NCBI GenBank assembly: GCA_938042265.1
Contig: CALIRN010000329.1
Coordinates: 1-12,748, forward strand
Source of the DNA: an uncultured Eubacteriaceae bacterium
GTDB lineage: Bacteria > Bacillota > Clostridia > Lachnospirales > CAG-274
Length of the DNA: 12,748 nucleotides
Direction: 5' to 3'
The notes below the pieces were generated by a model. The model saw only the letters and a program-made list of their open reading frames with translations, searched no databases and had not been told where the DNA came from. Every line of letters starts with the position of its first letter. The first letter of the stretch is position 1. Below are positions 1 through 6,676 of the stretch, one piece after another. A program made the position numbers and the translations under genes.

Positions 1-1211
1 GAGCTGTTTTTCAGAAGTACGGACTTAAAAACGCCCTTAAAACCCTGCGTTATGTTAAATCTAATACAATAACGGTTTACAGATTGGGTAAATTTTATGA
101 TTATCTTTACGGTGTAATGGTGCCAAATACCTCGTATTTAAAGACCTTTAAGCTGGTTCCCTTTGAGGAGGGCTTTATTTTGCAGTTTGCGTCACCTGAG
201 GAGCCGGGTAAGCTGAATGAGGCTAAGATATATCCTAAGCTTGCGCAGGTGTTTGATGAGTATACCAAGTGGTCAAGAATAATAGGCGTAGATACGATAG
301 GCTCTCTTAATGAAAGCGTATGCAGAGGTGAAACAAAGGATATTATATGGACTGCCGAGGGGCTTCATGAAAAAAAGATTGCCGACATAGCCGATAAGGT
401 GGCAAACAAAAACAGACGTCTTGTAATGATTGCCGGACCTTCTTCATCAGGCAAAACTACTTTTTCAAAAAGATTGTGTATCCAGCTTAAGGTGGCAGGA
501 CTGAAGCCTTATGTAATCTCATTGGATGACTATTACCGCAATAGAGATGATATTGAGCCTGAGCCTGACGGTACACGTAATTTTGAAAAGCTTGAGGCTC
601 TTGATGTTAAGCTGTTTAATGAGGATTTGCAGAATTTACTGGAGGGTAAAACGGTACAGCTGCCTGCATTTAATTTTTTGACGGGCAGACGTGAGTACAA
701 GGGCAACAGCATTTCTCTGGGTGAGGGTGAGGTACTGGTGGTTGAGGGTATCCACGGTATTAATGAACGGCTTACGCCCGATATTGACCGCTGCGATAAA
801 TTTAAGATATATATAAGCGCCCTTACACAGCTTAACCTGGATGAGCATAACAGAATATCAACCACAGATACAAGAATGATAAGACGTATTGTAAGGGATA
901 ATCTTTTCAGAGGCTTTAACGCAAAAAGCACAATAGATATATGGCCCACGGTGCTTACGGGAGAGGAAATGAATATTTTTCCATATCAGGAGGAGGCAGA
1001 CGCAATGTTTAACTCTGCACTTGTGTATGAGTTAAGCGTACTTAAGCCATTTGTAGAGCCTGCGCTTTTTGGCATAGATAAGAACGAAAGAGAGTTTTCG
1101 GAAACAAGAAGGCTTTTGAACTTTTTAAGTAATTTTATAACCATAAGCCCTTCCGATATTCCGTCAAATTCAATCTTAAGGGAGTTTATCGGCGGTAGCT
1201 GTTTTTATTAA
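1..1211 (+). CDS. TGS-type nucleoside kinase (uridine kinase family), 5' end outside window
   Basis: The frame is open from base 3 to the TAA at 1209-1211 (402 codons), so the gene starts before the window; a TTG at 84 is only an internal codon. The first ~130 visible residues match the ThrRS-like second domain that precedes the kinase in these ~550-residue proteins. The kinase domain follows, with a P-loop GPSSSGKTT at visible residues 145-153, the substrate/Mg segment ISLDDYY near 172-178, VVEGIHGIN, and a basic RMIRRIVRD segment. Family role: ATP-dependent phosphorylation of a nucleoside (uridine/cytidine type) in the cytoplasm; the N-terminal TGS part suggests a distinct, poorly defined substrate or regulation. 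No GC-rich terminator follows, only an A/T palindrome just after the stop. Family call is firm, exact substrate is not. Confidence 0.88.
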   Translation, partial: AVFQKYGLKNALKTLRYVKSNTITVYRLGKFYDYLYGVMVPNTSYLKTFKLVPFEEGFILQFASPEEPGKLNEAKIYPKLAQVFDEYTKWSRIIGVDTIGSLNESVCRGETKDIIWTAEGLHEKKIADIADKVANKNRRLVMIAGPSSSGKTTFSKRLCIQLKVAGLKPYVISLDDYYRNRDDIEPEPDGTRNFEKLEALDVKLFNEDLQNLLEGKTVQLPAFNFLTGRREYKGNSISLGEGEVLVVEGIHGINERLTPDIDRCDKFKIYISALTQLNLDEHNRISTTDTRMIRRIVRDNLFRGFNAKSTIDIWPTVLTGEEMNIFPYQEEADAMFNSALVYELSVLKPFVEPALFGIDKNEREFSETRRLLNFLSNFITISPSDIPSNSILREFIGGSCFY

Positions 1212-1321
1212 AAAAATATTTTTTATTTATTAAGATTATACAATTTATGGTTTTTGAAGTTTATTTGATTTTGTTTAATATGACAAAATTGTCCAAAAAA
1301 TAAACTATTTTCCTAAATATA

Positions 1322-1350
1322 TTGATATGATTTATTTTTTGTGATATAAT
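1322..1350 (+). promoter_or_regulatory. sigma-A promoter of the DUF5684-like gene
   Basis: TTGATA at 1322-1327, a 17-base spacer, and TATAAT at 1345-1350 preceded by TG at 1342-1343 (extended -10). It lies 31 bases upstream of the ATG at 1382. The rest of the 170-base gap (1212-1321) is very AT-rich and shows nothing else I can support. Confidence 0.8.
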
Positions 1351-1381
1351 AATTGAAAATCTATGAAGGGGGTTAATTCAA

Positions 1382-1768
1382 ATGTCAGAGGATTATATGA
1401 TGGATTCTGCTACTGCTGCAGCGGCAGGCGGCATTAGTGCTGGTGTTATGATTTTCTATATTGCAATTTTAGTTCTTTTAATTGTAGCAATGTGGAAGAT
1501 TTATACAAAGGCAGGCAAGCCCGGCTGGGCTTCCATTATACCATTCTATTCACAGTATGTTATGTTTGATATAGCAATGGGTAATGGTTGGCTGTTCCTG
1601 CTTATGCTGATACCTATCGTTAACTGGGTTATGTCAATAGTTGTACTCTATAAGCTGGCTAAAGCATTTGGAAAGGGTGTGGGATATACCGTAGGTCTTA
1701 TCCTTTTATGCCCAATTTTCCTTTGTATGCTTGCTTTTGGCAGTGCTGAATATGAGGGTCCACAATAA
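1382..1768 (+). CDS. small DUF5684-like integral membrane protein
   Basis: A 128-residue protein with three predicted membrane segments (about residues 19-38, 70-90 and 100-119) and a short acidic N-terminus. Between segments 1 and 2 it carries the signature KAGKPGWASIIPFYS, which I recognise from DUF5684-type proteins of Firmicutes, where a W-x(2)-IIP-x-Y core follows the first helix. Function of the family is unknown; a sensor or envelope role would be a guess. The ATG at 1382 follows an AAGGGGG Shine-Dalgarno at 1366-1372. It is a single-gene unit, with its own strong promoter upstream and two terminator hairpins downstream. An unrelated three-helix small membrane protein is the alternative, but the motif argues against it. 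Confidence 0.82.
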   Translation: MSEDYMMDSATAAAAGGISAGVMIFYIAILVLLIVAMWKIYTKAGKPGWASIIPFYSQYVMFDIAMGNGWLFLLMLIPIVNWVMSIVVLYKLAKAFGKGVGYTVGLILLCPIFLCMLAFGSAEYEGPQ

Positions 1769-1786
1769 TAAAAAATATTCTTTTTT

Positions 1787-1815
1787 GACCTTTACTTATT
1801 GTAAGGGTCTTTTTT
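1787..1815 (+). terminator. rho-independent terminator after the DUF5684-like gene
   Basis: A 9-bp stem (1787-1795 with 1801-1809, one G-U pair), a 5-base loop TTATT and a run of six T at 1810-1815. It starts 18 bases after the stop codon. Confidence 0.85.
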
Positions 1816-1818
1816 AAT

Positions 1819-1851
1819 AAAGAGCTTTTACAAATTTGGTAAAAGCTCTTT
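1819..1851 (+). terminator. second, tandem hairpin (possible back-up terminator)
   Basis: A perfect 13-bp stem (1819-1831 with 1839-1851) with loop AAATTTG lies four bases after the first terminator's T-run. It has only a broken T tract downstream (TTTATTTATG), so it may act as a back-up terminator or protect the aroB transcript start. On the minus strand it is followed by A/T-rich sequence too. Confidence 0.55.
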
Positions 1852-1868
1852 ATTTATGTAAGTTTTTG

Positions 1869-1877
1869 TGTTAAAAT
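1869..1877 (+). promoter_or_regulatory. weak extended -10 promoter candidate for the aroB operon
   Basis: TG at 1869-1870, one base, then TAAAAT at 1872-1877. At the expected -35 distance (1849-1854) only TTTATT is found. Because two terminators lie just upstream, the operon needs a promoter in this gap, and this is the best candidate seen. Confidence 0.4.
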
Positions 1878-1910
1878 AAATGCAGATAATCAGGTAAAAG
1901 GAGAATAACG

Positions 1911-2915
1911 ATGGAATTAAATGTTACTGCAAAAACTAACGAATATCCTATTATTATAAAGGACAGCTTTGACGGATTGCCTGAAGCGTTTGAAAGAGTG
2001 GGGCTTACGGGCAGAAAGCTTTGTATTATTTCCGACAGCAATGTTGCTCCGCTGTACCTTGATACAATTAAAGGTATTCTTGAGGGCAGATTTTTAAAGG
2101 TTGTAGGTTATACCTTTCAGGCGGGGGAAAACAGCAAAAACCTTGGTGTTATAAATGATTTTTATGATTTTTTTATAAAGGAGCAGCTTGACAGGCGATC
2201 GGTATTGGTTGCCCTTGGCGGAGGCGTTGTGGGAGATATGACGGGCTTTGCGGCAGCTACATATATGAGGGGTATCCCTTTTGTACAGGTACCTACAACC
2301 CTGCTTGCACAGGTTGACAGCAGTGTCGGCGGCAAAACAGGTGTGGATTATAAGGGTAATAAAAATATGGTTGGTGCTTTTTATCAGCCGCATTTTGTAT
2401 ATATCAATACGTCAACCCTAAAAACTCTGCCTAAAAGAGAATTTTCAGCTGGTATGGCCGAGGCCGTTAAGCATGGTTATATAATTGATAGGGAATATCT
2501 TAAATATATTATGGAAAACAGGGCTGCAATCAGTGCACTGGAGCATGATGCAATGGCCAAGGTGGTTTACGGCAGTTGTAAGTGTAAGGCCTGCGTGGTT
2601 GACAGAGATGAGAAGGAAAGCGGACTCAGGGAAATACTTAACTTTGGTCATACCTTCGGTCATGCTGTTGAAACCCTTTCCGATTTTAAGTTGATACATG
2701 GTGAATGTGTGGCAATCGGTATGGCGGCAGGCTTATATTTTTCCATGAAAAGGGGAACAATTACCGAGGAGGATTTAAGGATGGCAGAGGAGCTTATGAC
2801 TTATTTTAATTTACCTGTAAGGGCAGAGGGCTTTAATGTCGATGATATATTTAAGCAGATGTTCTATGATAAAAAGACAAAGGACGGTAAGCTGAATTGG
2901 CAGTGCCTATACTGA
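1911..2915 (+). CDS. aroB: 3-dehydroquinate synthase, C-terminus frameshifted
   Basis: Family role: conversion of DAHP to 3-dehydroquinate, second step of the shikimate pathway, NAD- and metal-dependent, cytoplasmic. The sequence shows the NAD-binding GGGVVGDMTGFAAATYMRG (residues 103-121), PTTLLAQVDSSVGGKTG (128-144), and metal ligands Glu184 (GMAE), His247 (NFGHTFGH) and His263 (IHGE). ATG 1911 follows AAAGGAGA. The match ends at GKLN (residue 329); the frame then reads WQCLY and stops at 2913-2915. The family normally continues with a strand like FVLP..IG. That continuation (IGSAYTEKN...) is present in the +1 frame from 2896 to 2970, with about 6-7 residues missing between. This fits a deletion of about 20 bp. 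The catalytic residues remain, but folding of the C-terminal domain is doubtful. First gene of the aroB-lspA-rluD-pyrB-pyrC operon. Confidence 0.93.
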   Translation: MELNVTAKTNEYPIIIKDSFDGLPEAFERVGLTGRKLCIISDSNVAPLYLDTIKGILEGRFLKVVGYTFQAGENSKNLGVINDFYDFFIKEQLDRRSVLVALGGGVVGDMTGFAAATYMRGIPFVQVPTTLLAQVDSSVGGKTGVDYKGNKNMVGAFYQPHFVYINTSTLKTLPKREFSAGMAEAVKHGYIIDREYLKYIMENRAAISALEHDAMAKVVYGSCKCKACVVDRDEKESGLREILNFGHTFGHAVETLSDFKLIHGECVAIGMAAGLYFSMKRGTITEEDLRMAEELMTYFNLPVRAEGFNVDDIFKQMFYDKKTKDGKLNWQCLY

Positions 2916-2970
2916 AAAAAATGCCACCGATGATGAGGTAAAGGCTGCAATTAATTACATTGTTGAATAA
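2896..2970 (+). pseudogene. aroB: out-of-frame C-terminal remnant of aroB
   Basis: In the +1 frame relative to the main aroB frame, 24 codons from ATT at 2896 to TAA at 2968-2970 read as an ordinary AroB tail (begins IGSAYTEKNATDDEV, ends INYIVE). The stop codon overlaps the AAGGAG ribosome binding site of lspA, the normal close spacing of an operon. This argues that 2970 is the ancestral end of aroB and that the stop at 2915 is new. Confidence 0.75.
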
Positions 2971-2979
2971 GGAGATGCC

Positions 2980-3450
2980 ATGCTACTTTTAATTATCTGT
3001 ATTTTACTTACAGCATTAGACCAGCTTACAAAGCTTGCCGTGGTTATGAGGCTTAAACCTGTTGGCTCTGTTAGTGTTATTGAAGACTTTTTCAGCCTGA
3101 CCTATGTGGAAAACAGAGGCGCCGCCTTTGGTATGCTTGAGGGCGGAAAGTGGTTATTCCTTGCAATAACTCTGGCAGTTATTTTATTGGCGGTGGTATA
3201 CTGTATTAAAACACCCAAAACAAGGGAAAACCTGTGGATCAGGGCGTCAATTGCAATGATAGTATCAGGTGCCGCAGGTAATGCCATAGACAGGCTTTTC
3301 AGAGGTTGTGTTGTGGATTTTCTGGATTTTTTGATTATAGGTTATGATTTCCCGGTATTCAATTTTGCTGATATTCTTGTAGTGCTTGGTACCGCACTTT
3401 TTGCGGGAGGAATTGTTTTTTTTGACAATAACGGAAAGGAAAAGTCCTAA
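2980..3450 (+). CDS. lspA: lipoprotein signal peptidase (signal peptidase II)
   Basis: Membrane aspartic protease that removes the signal peptide from diacylglyceryl-modified prolipoproteins. The 156-residue protein has about four membrane segments and the family boxes in order: ALDQLTK near residue 12, VENRGAAFGM (43-52), GNAIDR with catalytic Asp104, and FNFADI with catalytic Asp131. Length is normal for the family. ATG 2980 follows AAGGAG at 2969-2974. The stop TAA overlaps the ATG of rluD by one base (TAATG at 3448-3452), which points to translational coupling. Because of the aroB frameshift, ribosomes leaving aroB now stop 64 bases upstream of this start instead of 9. Confidence 0.96.
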   Translation: MLLLIICILLTALDQLTKLAVVMRLKPVGSVSVIEDFFSLTYVENRGAAFGMLEGGKWLFLAITLAVILLAVVYCIKTPKTRENLWIRASIAMIVSGAAGNAIDRLFRGCVVDFLDFLIIGYDFPVFNFADILVVLGTALFAGGIVFFDNNGKEKS

Positions 3451-4373
3451 TGGAAATTTTTGTGGCTGAAGCGCAGGATACAGGAAAGAGAATAGATGTA
3501 TACTTAAATGAGGAGCTTGATGACCTTTCCAGAAGTGCGTTGCAAAAGCTGATTGAAAAAGGTGAAATAACCGTAAATTCAGCTAAGATTAACAAAAACT
3601 ATAAGCTTCGTAAGGGGGACAGTATTTCCGTCAATATTCCTGAGCCTGAATGCATAGATATTGTGCCTGAGGATATTCCTCTTGATATTTTGTATGAGGA
3701 TAATGATTTGATAGTTGTAAATAAGCCTCAGAATATGGTGGTACATCCGGCGCCTGGGCATTACAGCGGTACTCTTGTAAATGCACTTATGTATCACTGC
3801 GGAGATAATCTTTCGGGTATTAACGGTGTTCTGCGTCCCGGTATTGTACATAGAATTGATAAGGATACCTCAGGGGTACTGGTGGCAGCCAAAAGTGAGA
3901 CGGCACATAAGGGACTGACTCTGCAGCTTGCGGAGCACTCGATGAAGCGTATTTATAATGCAATAGTCTACAACAGCTTTAAGGAGGATCAGGGCATTGT
4001 TGATAAAATGCTTGGCAGAAGCCCTCAGGACAGAAAGAAAATGGCTGTTGTGCAAAAGGGCGGCAGAAATGCTGTTACTCATTACATGGTATTGCAGCGT
4101 ATGGGTAAATTTACCCTGCTGGAGCTTAAGCTTGAAACCGGCAGGACACACCAAATAAGGGTACACATGGCACATATCGGTCATCCTCTTTTGGGAGATT
4201 ATGTTTACGGACCAAAAAAGCAGCCCTATAATTTAATTGGACAGGTGCTGCATGCAAGGGTACTGGGCTTTGTACACCCTGTAACAAACAAATATATGGA
4301 GTTTGAAACAAAACTCCCCGATTATTTTGAAAAATTGATTTATAAGCTTGGGGGTACGTTGGATAATGTTTAA
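3450..4373 (+). CDS. rluD: RluD-family 23S rRNA pseudouridine synthase
   Basis: Isomerises specific uridines of large-subunit rRNA to pseudouridine. The 307-residue protein has an N-terminal S4 RNA-binding domain (about residues 13-62, RIDVYLN...KGEITVNSAKI), then the RluA/RluD catalytic domain with the HRIDKDTSG motif at 134-142, in which Asp137 is the expected nucleophile, and LETGRTHQIRVHMAHIGHP further on. S4 plus this motif favours the RluD subgroup over RluA or RluC, but the exact target positions cannot be read. The lspA-rluD pairing is common in Firmicutes. Start overlaps lspA by one base, and the end overlaps the pyrB start by 8 bases. Confidence 0.93.
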   Translation: MEIFVAEAQDTGKRIDVYLNEELDDLSRSALQKLIEKGEITVNSAKINKNYKLRKGDSISVNIPEPECIDIVPEDIPLDILYEDNDLIVVNKPQNMVVHPAPGHYSGTLVNALMYHCGDNLSGINGVLRPGIVHRIDKDTSGVLVAAKSETAHKGLTLQLAEHSMKRIYNAIVYNSFKEDQGIVDKMLGRSPQDRKKMAVVQKGGRNAVTHYMVLQRMGKFTLLELKLETGRTHQIRVHMAHIGHPLLGDYVYGPKKQPYNLIGQVLHARVLGFVHPVTNKYMEFETKLPDYFEKLIYKLGGTLDNV

Positions 4374-5286
4374 AAGAAAGGATTTTATCGGTCTTGCCGA
4401 TTTATCCAGGGAGGAAATTTTAAATATACTTGAGACTGCCGAAACAATGAAGTATGTTTTAAGTCAGACTAATAAAAAAGTGCCTTACCTTAACGGCAAG
4501 TCGGTTATTATGCTCTTTTATGAAAGAAGCGTAAGGGCTAAGCTTTCGTACGAGCTGGCAGCACAGTATTTAAGTGCTAATATTGTTGAAATTACCGTAA
4601 CAGACGGTGATGAAAGACACTCTAACATAAATGATATGGGGCGCACCATTGATCAGATGGGCGGTGACTTTATTATCTGCCGTCACCCTATGTCCGGCAG
4701 TGCAAAGTTTCTGTCGGAAAGGGTTAAGGCAAGCGTTTTAAATGCAGGCGACGGTATTAATGAGGACCCCAGTCAGGCCTTGCTTGACCTTATGACAATT
4801 AAGGATGTTAAGGGTAGCTTTGATGGGCTTAATGTGGTAATTGTAGGCGATGTGGCAGGCTCCCGTGTTGCAAGAAGCAATATATGGGGGCTTACCAGAC
4901 TGGGAGCCAATGTTTTTGTGGCCGGACCGCCTACAATGATACCCGTGGATATTGAAAAATTCGGTGTAAAGGTGTTTTATGACATAAGAGAGGCTATACA
5001 GGAGGCAGACGTTATCATAAGCCTTAGGTTGCAAAAGGAAGAAAATTATGGCAGCAAGCTGCCCTCCTTTAATGAATACAGAAATTACTTCAAGCTTGAT
5101 TCCGCCGTTATGCAGTATGCAAAAAAGGATGCCATTATTATGCATCCGGGGAGTCCTGATACCAGAGTGGAAATATCGGCGGAGCTTGTAGAGAGCAAAA
5201 GCTGTATACTAGATGACCAGATCACAAACGGTGGTGCGATAAGAATGGCGCTTTTGTATCTTTTGTCAATGGGAAGGGGGCTTTAA
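4366..5286 (+). CDS. pyrB: aspartate carbamoyltransferase-like protein with altered active site
   Basis: The 306-residue protein aligns by eye over the whole length of ATCase catalytic chains, which make carbamoyl-aspartate in pyrimidine synthesis. ATG 4366 is chosen over the in-frame TTG at 4348 because GGGGGT at 4350-4355 is a good ribosome binding site for it and the family N-terminus starts there. Kept residues (E. coli role in brackets): Ser55 (S52), Arg57 (R54), Arg106 (R105), Gln137 (Q137), Arg167 (R167), Arg221 and Gln223 (R229, Q231). Changed: the carbamoyl-phosphate motif STRTR reads SVRAK (55-59); the 80s loop Lys84 is Arg84 and Ser80 is Asp80; the catalytic His134 in GDGxxxHPTQ is Asp134; HPGP/HPLP reads HPGS (260-263). 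These positions are near-universal, so activity is doubtful. No pyrI or pyrR is adjacent. Stop is one base before the pyrC ATG. Confidence 0.85.
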   Translation: MFKRKDFIGLADLSREEILNILETAETMKYVLSQTNKKVPYLNGKSVIMLFYERSVRAKLSYELAAQYLSANIVEITVTDGDERHSNINDMGRTIDQMGGDFIICRHPMSGSAKFLSERVKASVLNAGDGINEDPSQALLDLMTIKDVKGSFDGLNVVIVGDVAGSRVARSNIWGLTRLGANVFVAGPPTMIPVDIEKFGVKVFYDIREAIQEADVIISLRLQKEENYGSKLPSFNEYRNYFKLDSAVMQYAKKDAIIMHPGSPDTRVEISAELVESKSCILDDQITNGGAIRMALLYLLSMGRGL

Positions 5287-5287
5287 G

Positions 5288-6562
5288 ATGGAATTGCTTA
5301 TAAAAAATGCCCGTGTTGTTTCGGATTTTTATGATATGGACAGGACTATGGATGTGTACATAGCTGACGGCATTATAAAGGAAATAGGTGAAAATCTTTC
5401 CCATAGTTGCGAGGAGCTGGACGCAGACGGCAACCTGCTTATGCCGGGGCTTATTGATATATCCTGCAAGATATGTGAAAGCGGCTATGAAAATAAGGAT
5501 AATATAATAAAGGTAAGCGCCAGTGCTGCAGCAGGGGGCTTTACCACTATTACAACCTCACCCAAAACTCTGCCGATTATTGATAATAAATCAGTTGTTG
5601 AGTATGTGTACGGCAAGGTTGCCGTAGGCTCAAGAGTGAATATGTTTCTTTTCGGCAGTATGACAAAGGGCTGTGAGGGTGAGGAAATAGCTGAAATAGG
5701 TGAGATGATTGATAAGGGGGTTATTGCAATTGCAGACGGAGGTACTCCCGTATCAAATGCTGAAACCCTTAAAAATATTATGCTTTATATACGTATGTTT
5801 GATGTGCCCCTTATTACTCAGTGTATGGATAAGGACCTTGCAGGAGACGGTATGATAAACAGCGGCTATATGTCAACCAAGCTTGGACTTAGGGGAAACC
5901 CTGTTGAGGCCGAAGAGGTTATTGTATCCCGTAATCTTATACTGGCACAGCACCTGAATTGCAGAATGCACATTATAAATGTAACGGCTGGCAATAGCGT
6001 GCAACTTATAAGGGATGCAAAATGCAGGGGCGATTTTATTTCCGCAGGTACCTGTCCTCATTATTTTACACTTACGGAAAATGAGGTTGAAAACTTTAAT
6101 ACACTGGCAAAGGTTTATCCTCCGCTGCGTACCCAAAGCGATGTGGAGCAGGTAATTGAGGGGCTCAGGGACGGTACCATTGATGTAATAAGTTCAGGGC
6201 ATATGCCTGCACCATGGGACAGAAAAAATACCGAGTTTGAAAAGGCGGCATATGGCATAAGCTCTTTGGAAACCTCGCTTATGGTAAGCTATACAAGGCT
6301 TGTTAAGAGTGGTGTTATAAGCGTAAAAGAGCTTTCTGAAAAAATGTCTGCAAACCCTGCACGTATACTGGGTCTGCGTACAAAGGGCATAATTAAGGAG
6401 GGCATGGATGCAGACCTTATTATAGTGGACGCAGATAATGAATATATGGTGGATTCTGCTGAGTTTGCTTCAAAAGCCAAATATTCCCCTTATGATGGAG
6501 AAAAGTTGTACGGTAAAACCCTTGTTACAATCTGCGGCGGAAAAGTTGTTATGAAATGCTAA
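5288..6562 (+). CDS. pyrC: dihydroorotase-like protein lacking all metal ligands (pseudo-DHOase)
   Basis: The 424-residue protein has the length and landmarks of type I dihydroorotases: LMPGLIDI (51-58), AAAGGFTTI, the GYMSTKLGLRG segment, AKVYPPLR, ANPARILGL and a C-terminal GKTLVTICGGKVV. The catalytic positions differ: HxHxxR reads SCKIC at 59-63; PNTNP reads PKTLP (92-96); the DDG ligand motif reads DGG (150-152); the next ligand His in HCED is Gln178; the His in HxxHVS is Asn231; and TDHAPH reads SGHMPA (303-308), losing the catalytic Asp and the substrate His. With all five ligands gone, hydrolase activity is not expected. Inactive DHOase homologues are known as structural partners of ATCase (pyrC' of Pseudomonas), so a complex with the adjacent PyrB-like chain is a reasonable inference. 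RBS AAGGGGG at 5274-5280. Confidence 0.85.
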   Translation: MELLIKNARVVSDFYDMDRTMDVYIADGIIKEIGENLSHSCEELDADGNLLMPGLIDISCKICESGYENKDNIIKVSASAAAGGFTTITTSPKTLPIIDNKSVVEYVYGKVAVGSRVNMFLFGSMTKGCEGEEIAEIGEMIDKGVIAIADGGTPVSNAETLKNIMLYIRMFDVPLITQCMDKDLAGDGMINSGYMSTKLGLRGNPVEAEEVIVSRNLILAQHLNCRMHIINVTAGNSVQLIRDAKCRGDFISAGTCPHYFTLTENEVENFNTLAKVYPPLRTQSDVEQVIEGLRDGTIDVISSGHMPAPWDRKNTEFEKAAYGISSLETSLMVSYTRLVKSGVISVKELSEKMSANPARILGLRTKGIIKEGMDADLIIVDADNEYMVDSAEFASKAKYSPYDGEKLYGKTLVTICGGKVVMKC

Positions 6563-6569
6563 AAAATGC

Positions 6570-6598
6570 TTGCATTTAACAAACGACTGTGGTATAAT
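6570..6598 (+). promoter_or_regulatory. sigma-A promoter of rplS
   Basis: TTGCAT at 6570-6575, a 17-base spacer and TATAAT at 6593-6598 with an extended -10 TG at 6590-6591. It begins 8 bases after the pyrC stop. A transcript starting near 6605 would have a leader of about 72 bases before rplS. Confidence 0.85.
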
Positions 6599-6604
6599 AC
6601 CTTT

Positions 6605-6676
6605 CTGTGAGTACGGATGTTCCGCTGTTAAGAAGTATTTAATTATGAACATCTATGAAGAAAGGAAAATAAAATT
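6605..6676 (+). promoter_or_regulatory. L19-leader-like structured 5' UTR of rplS
   Basis: The short leader contains a perfect 7-bp stem, GATGTTC at 6616-6622 with GAACATC at 6647-6653, closing a 24-base loop that begins CGCTGTTAAG. The position directly before rplS, the size and the stem fit the Firmicute ribosomal protein L19 leader, which mediates autoregulation by L19. I matched this from memory of the motif; a covariance-model search was not possible. The RBS AAAGGAAA follows at 6661-6668. Confidence 0.5.

Noticed and set aside
84..86. TTG as the true start of the first kinase gene
   Set aside because: The frame is open to the window edge and the upstream residues match the family's N-terminal domain, so the gene begins outside.
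533..949. 138-codon minus-strand frame inside the kinase gene
   Set aside because: Antisense shadow: Ser/Leu-rich translation with no family features.
1212..1240. A/T palindrome after the kinase stop as a terminator
   Set aside because: The possible stem is only A-T pairs with no GC core, too weak to support a terminator.
2898..2920. Programmed +1 frameshift in aroB
   Set aside because: Shifting frame alone does not restore the family sequence; about 6-7 residues would still be missing, and no slippery site or stimulator is evident. A deletion explains it better.
4348..4365. TTG start for pyrB
   Set aside because: The ATG at 4366 is better spaced from GGGGGT, and the family sequence starts there; the TTG overlaps that RBS.
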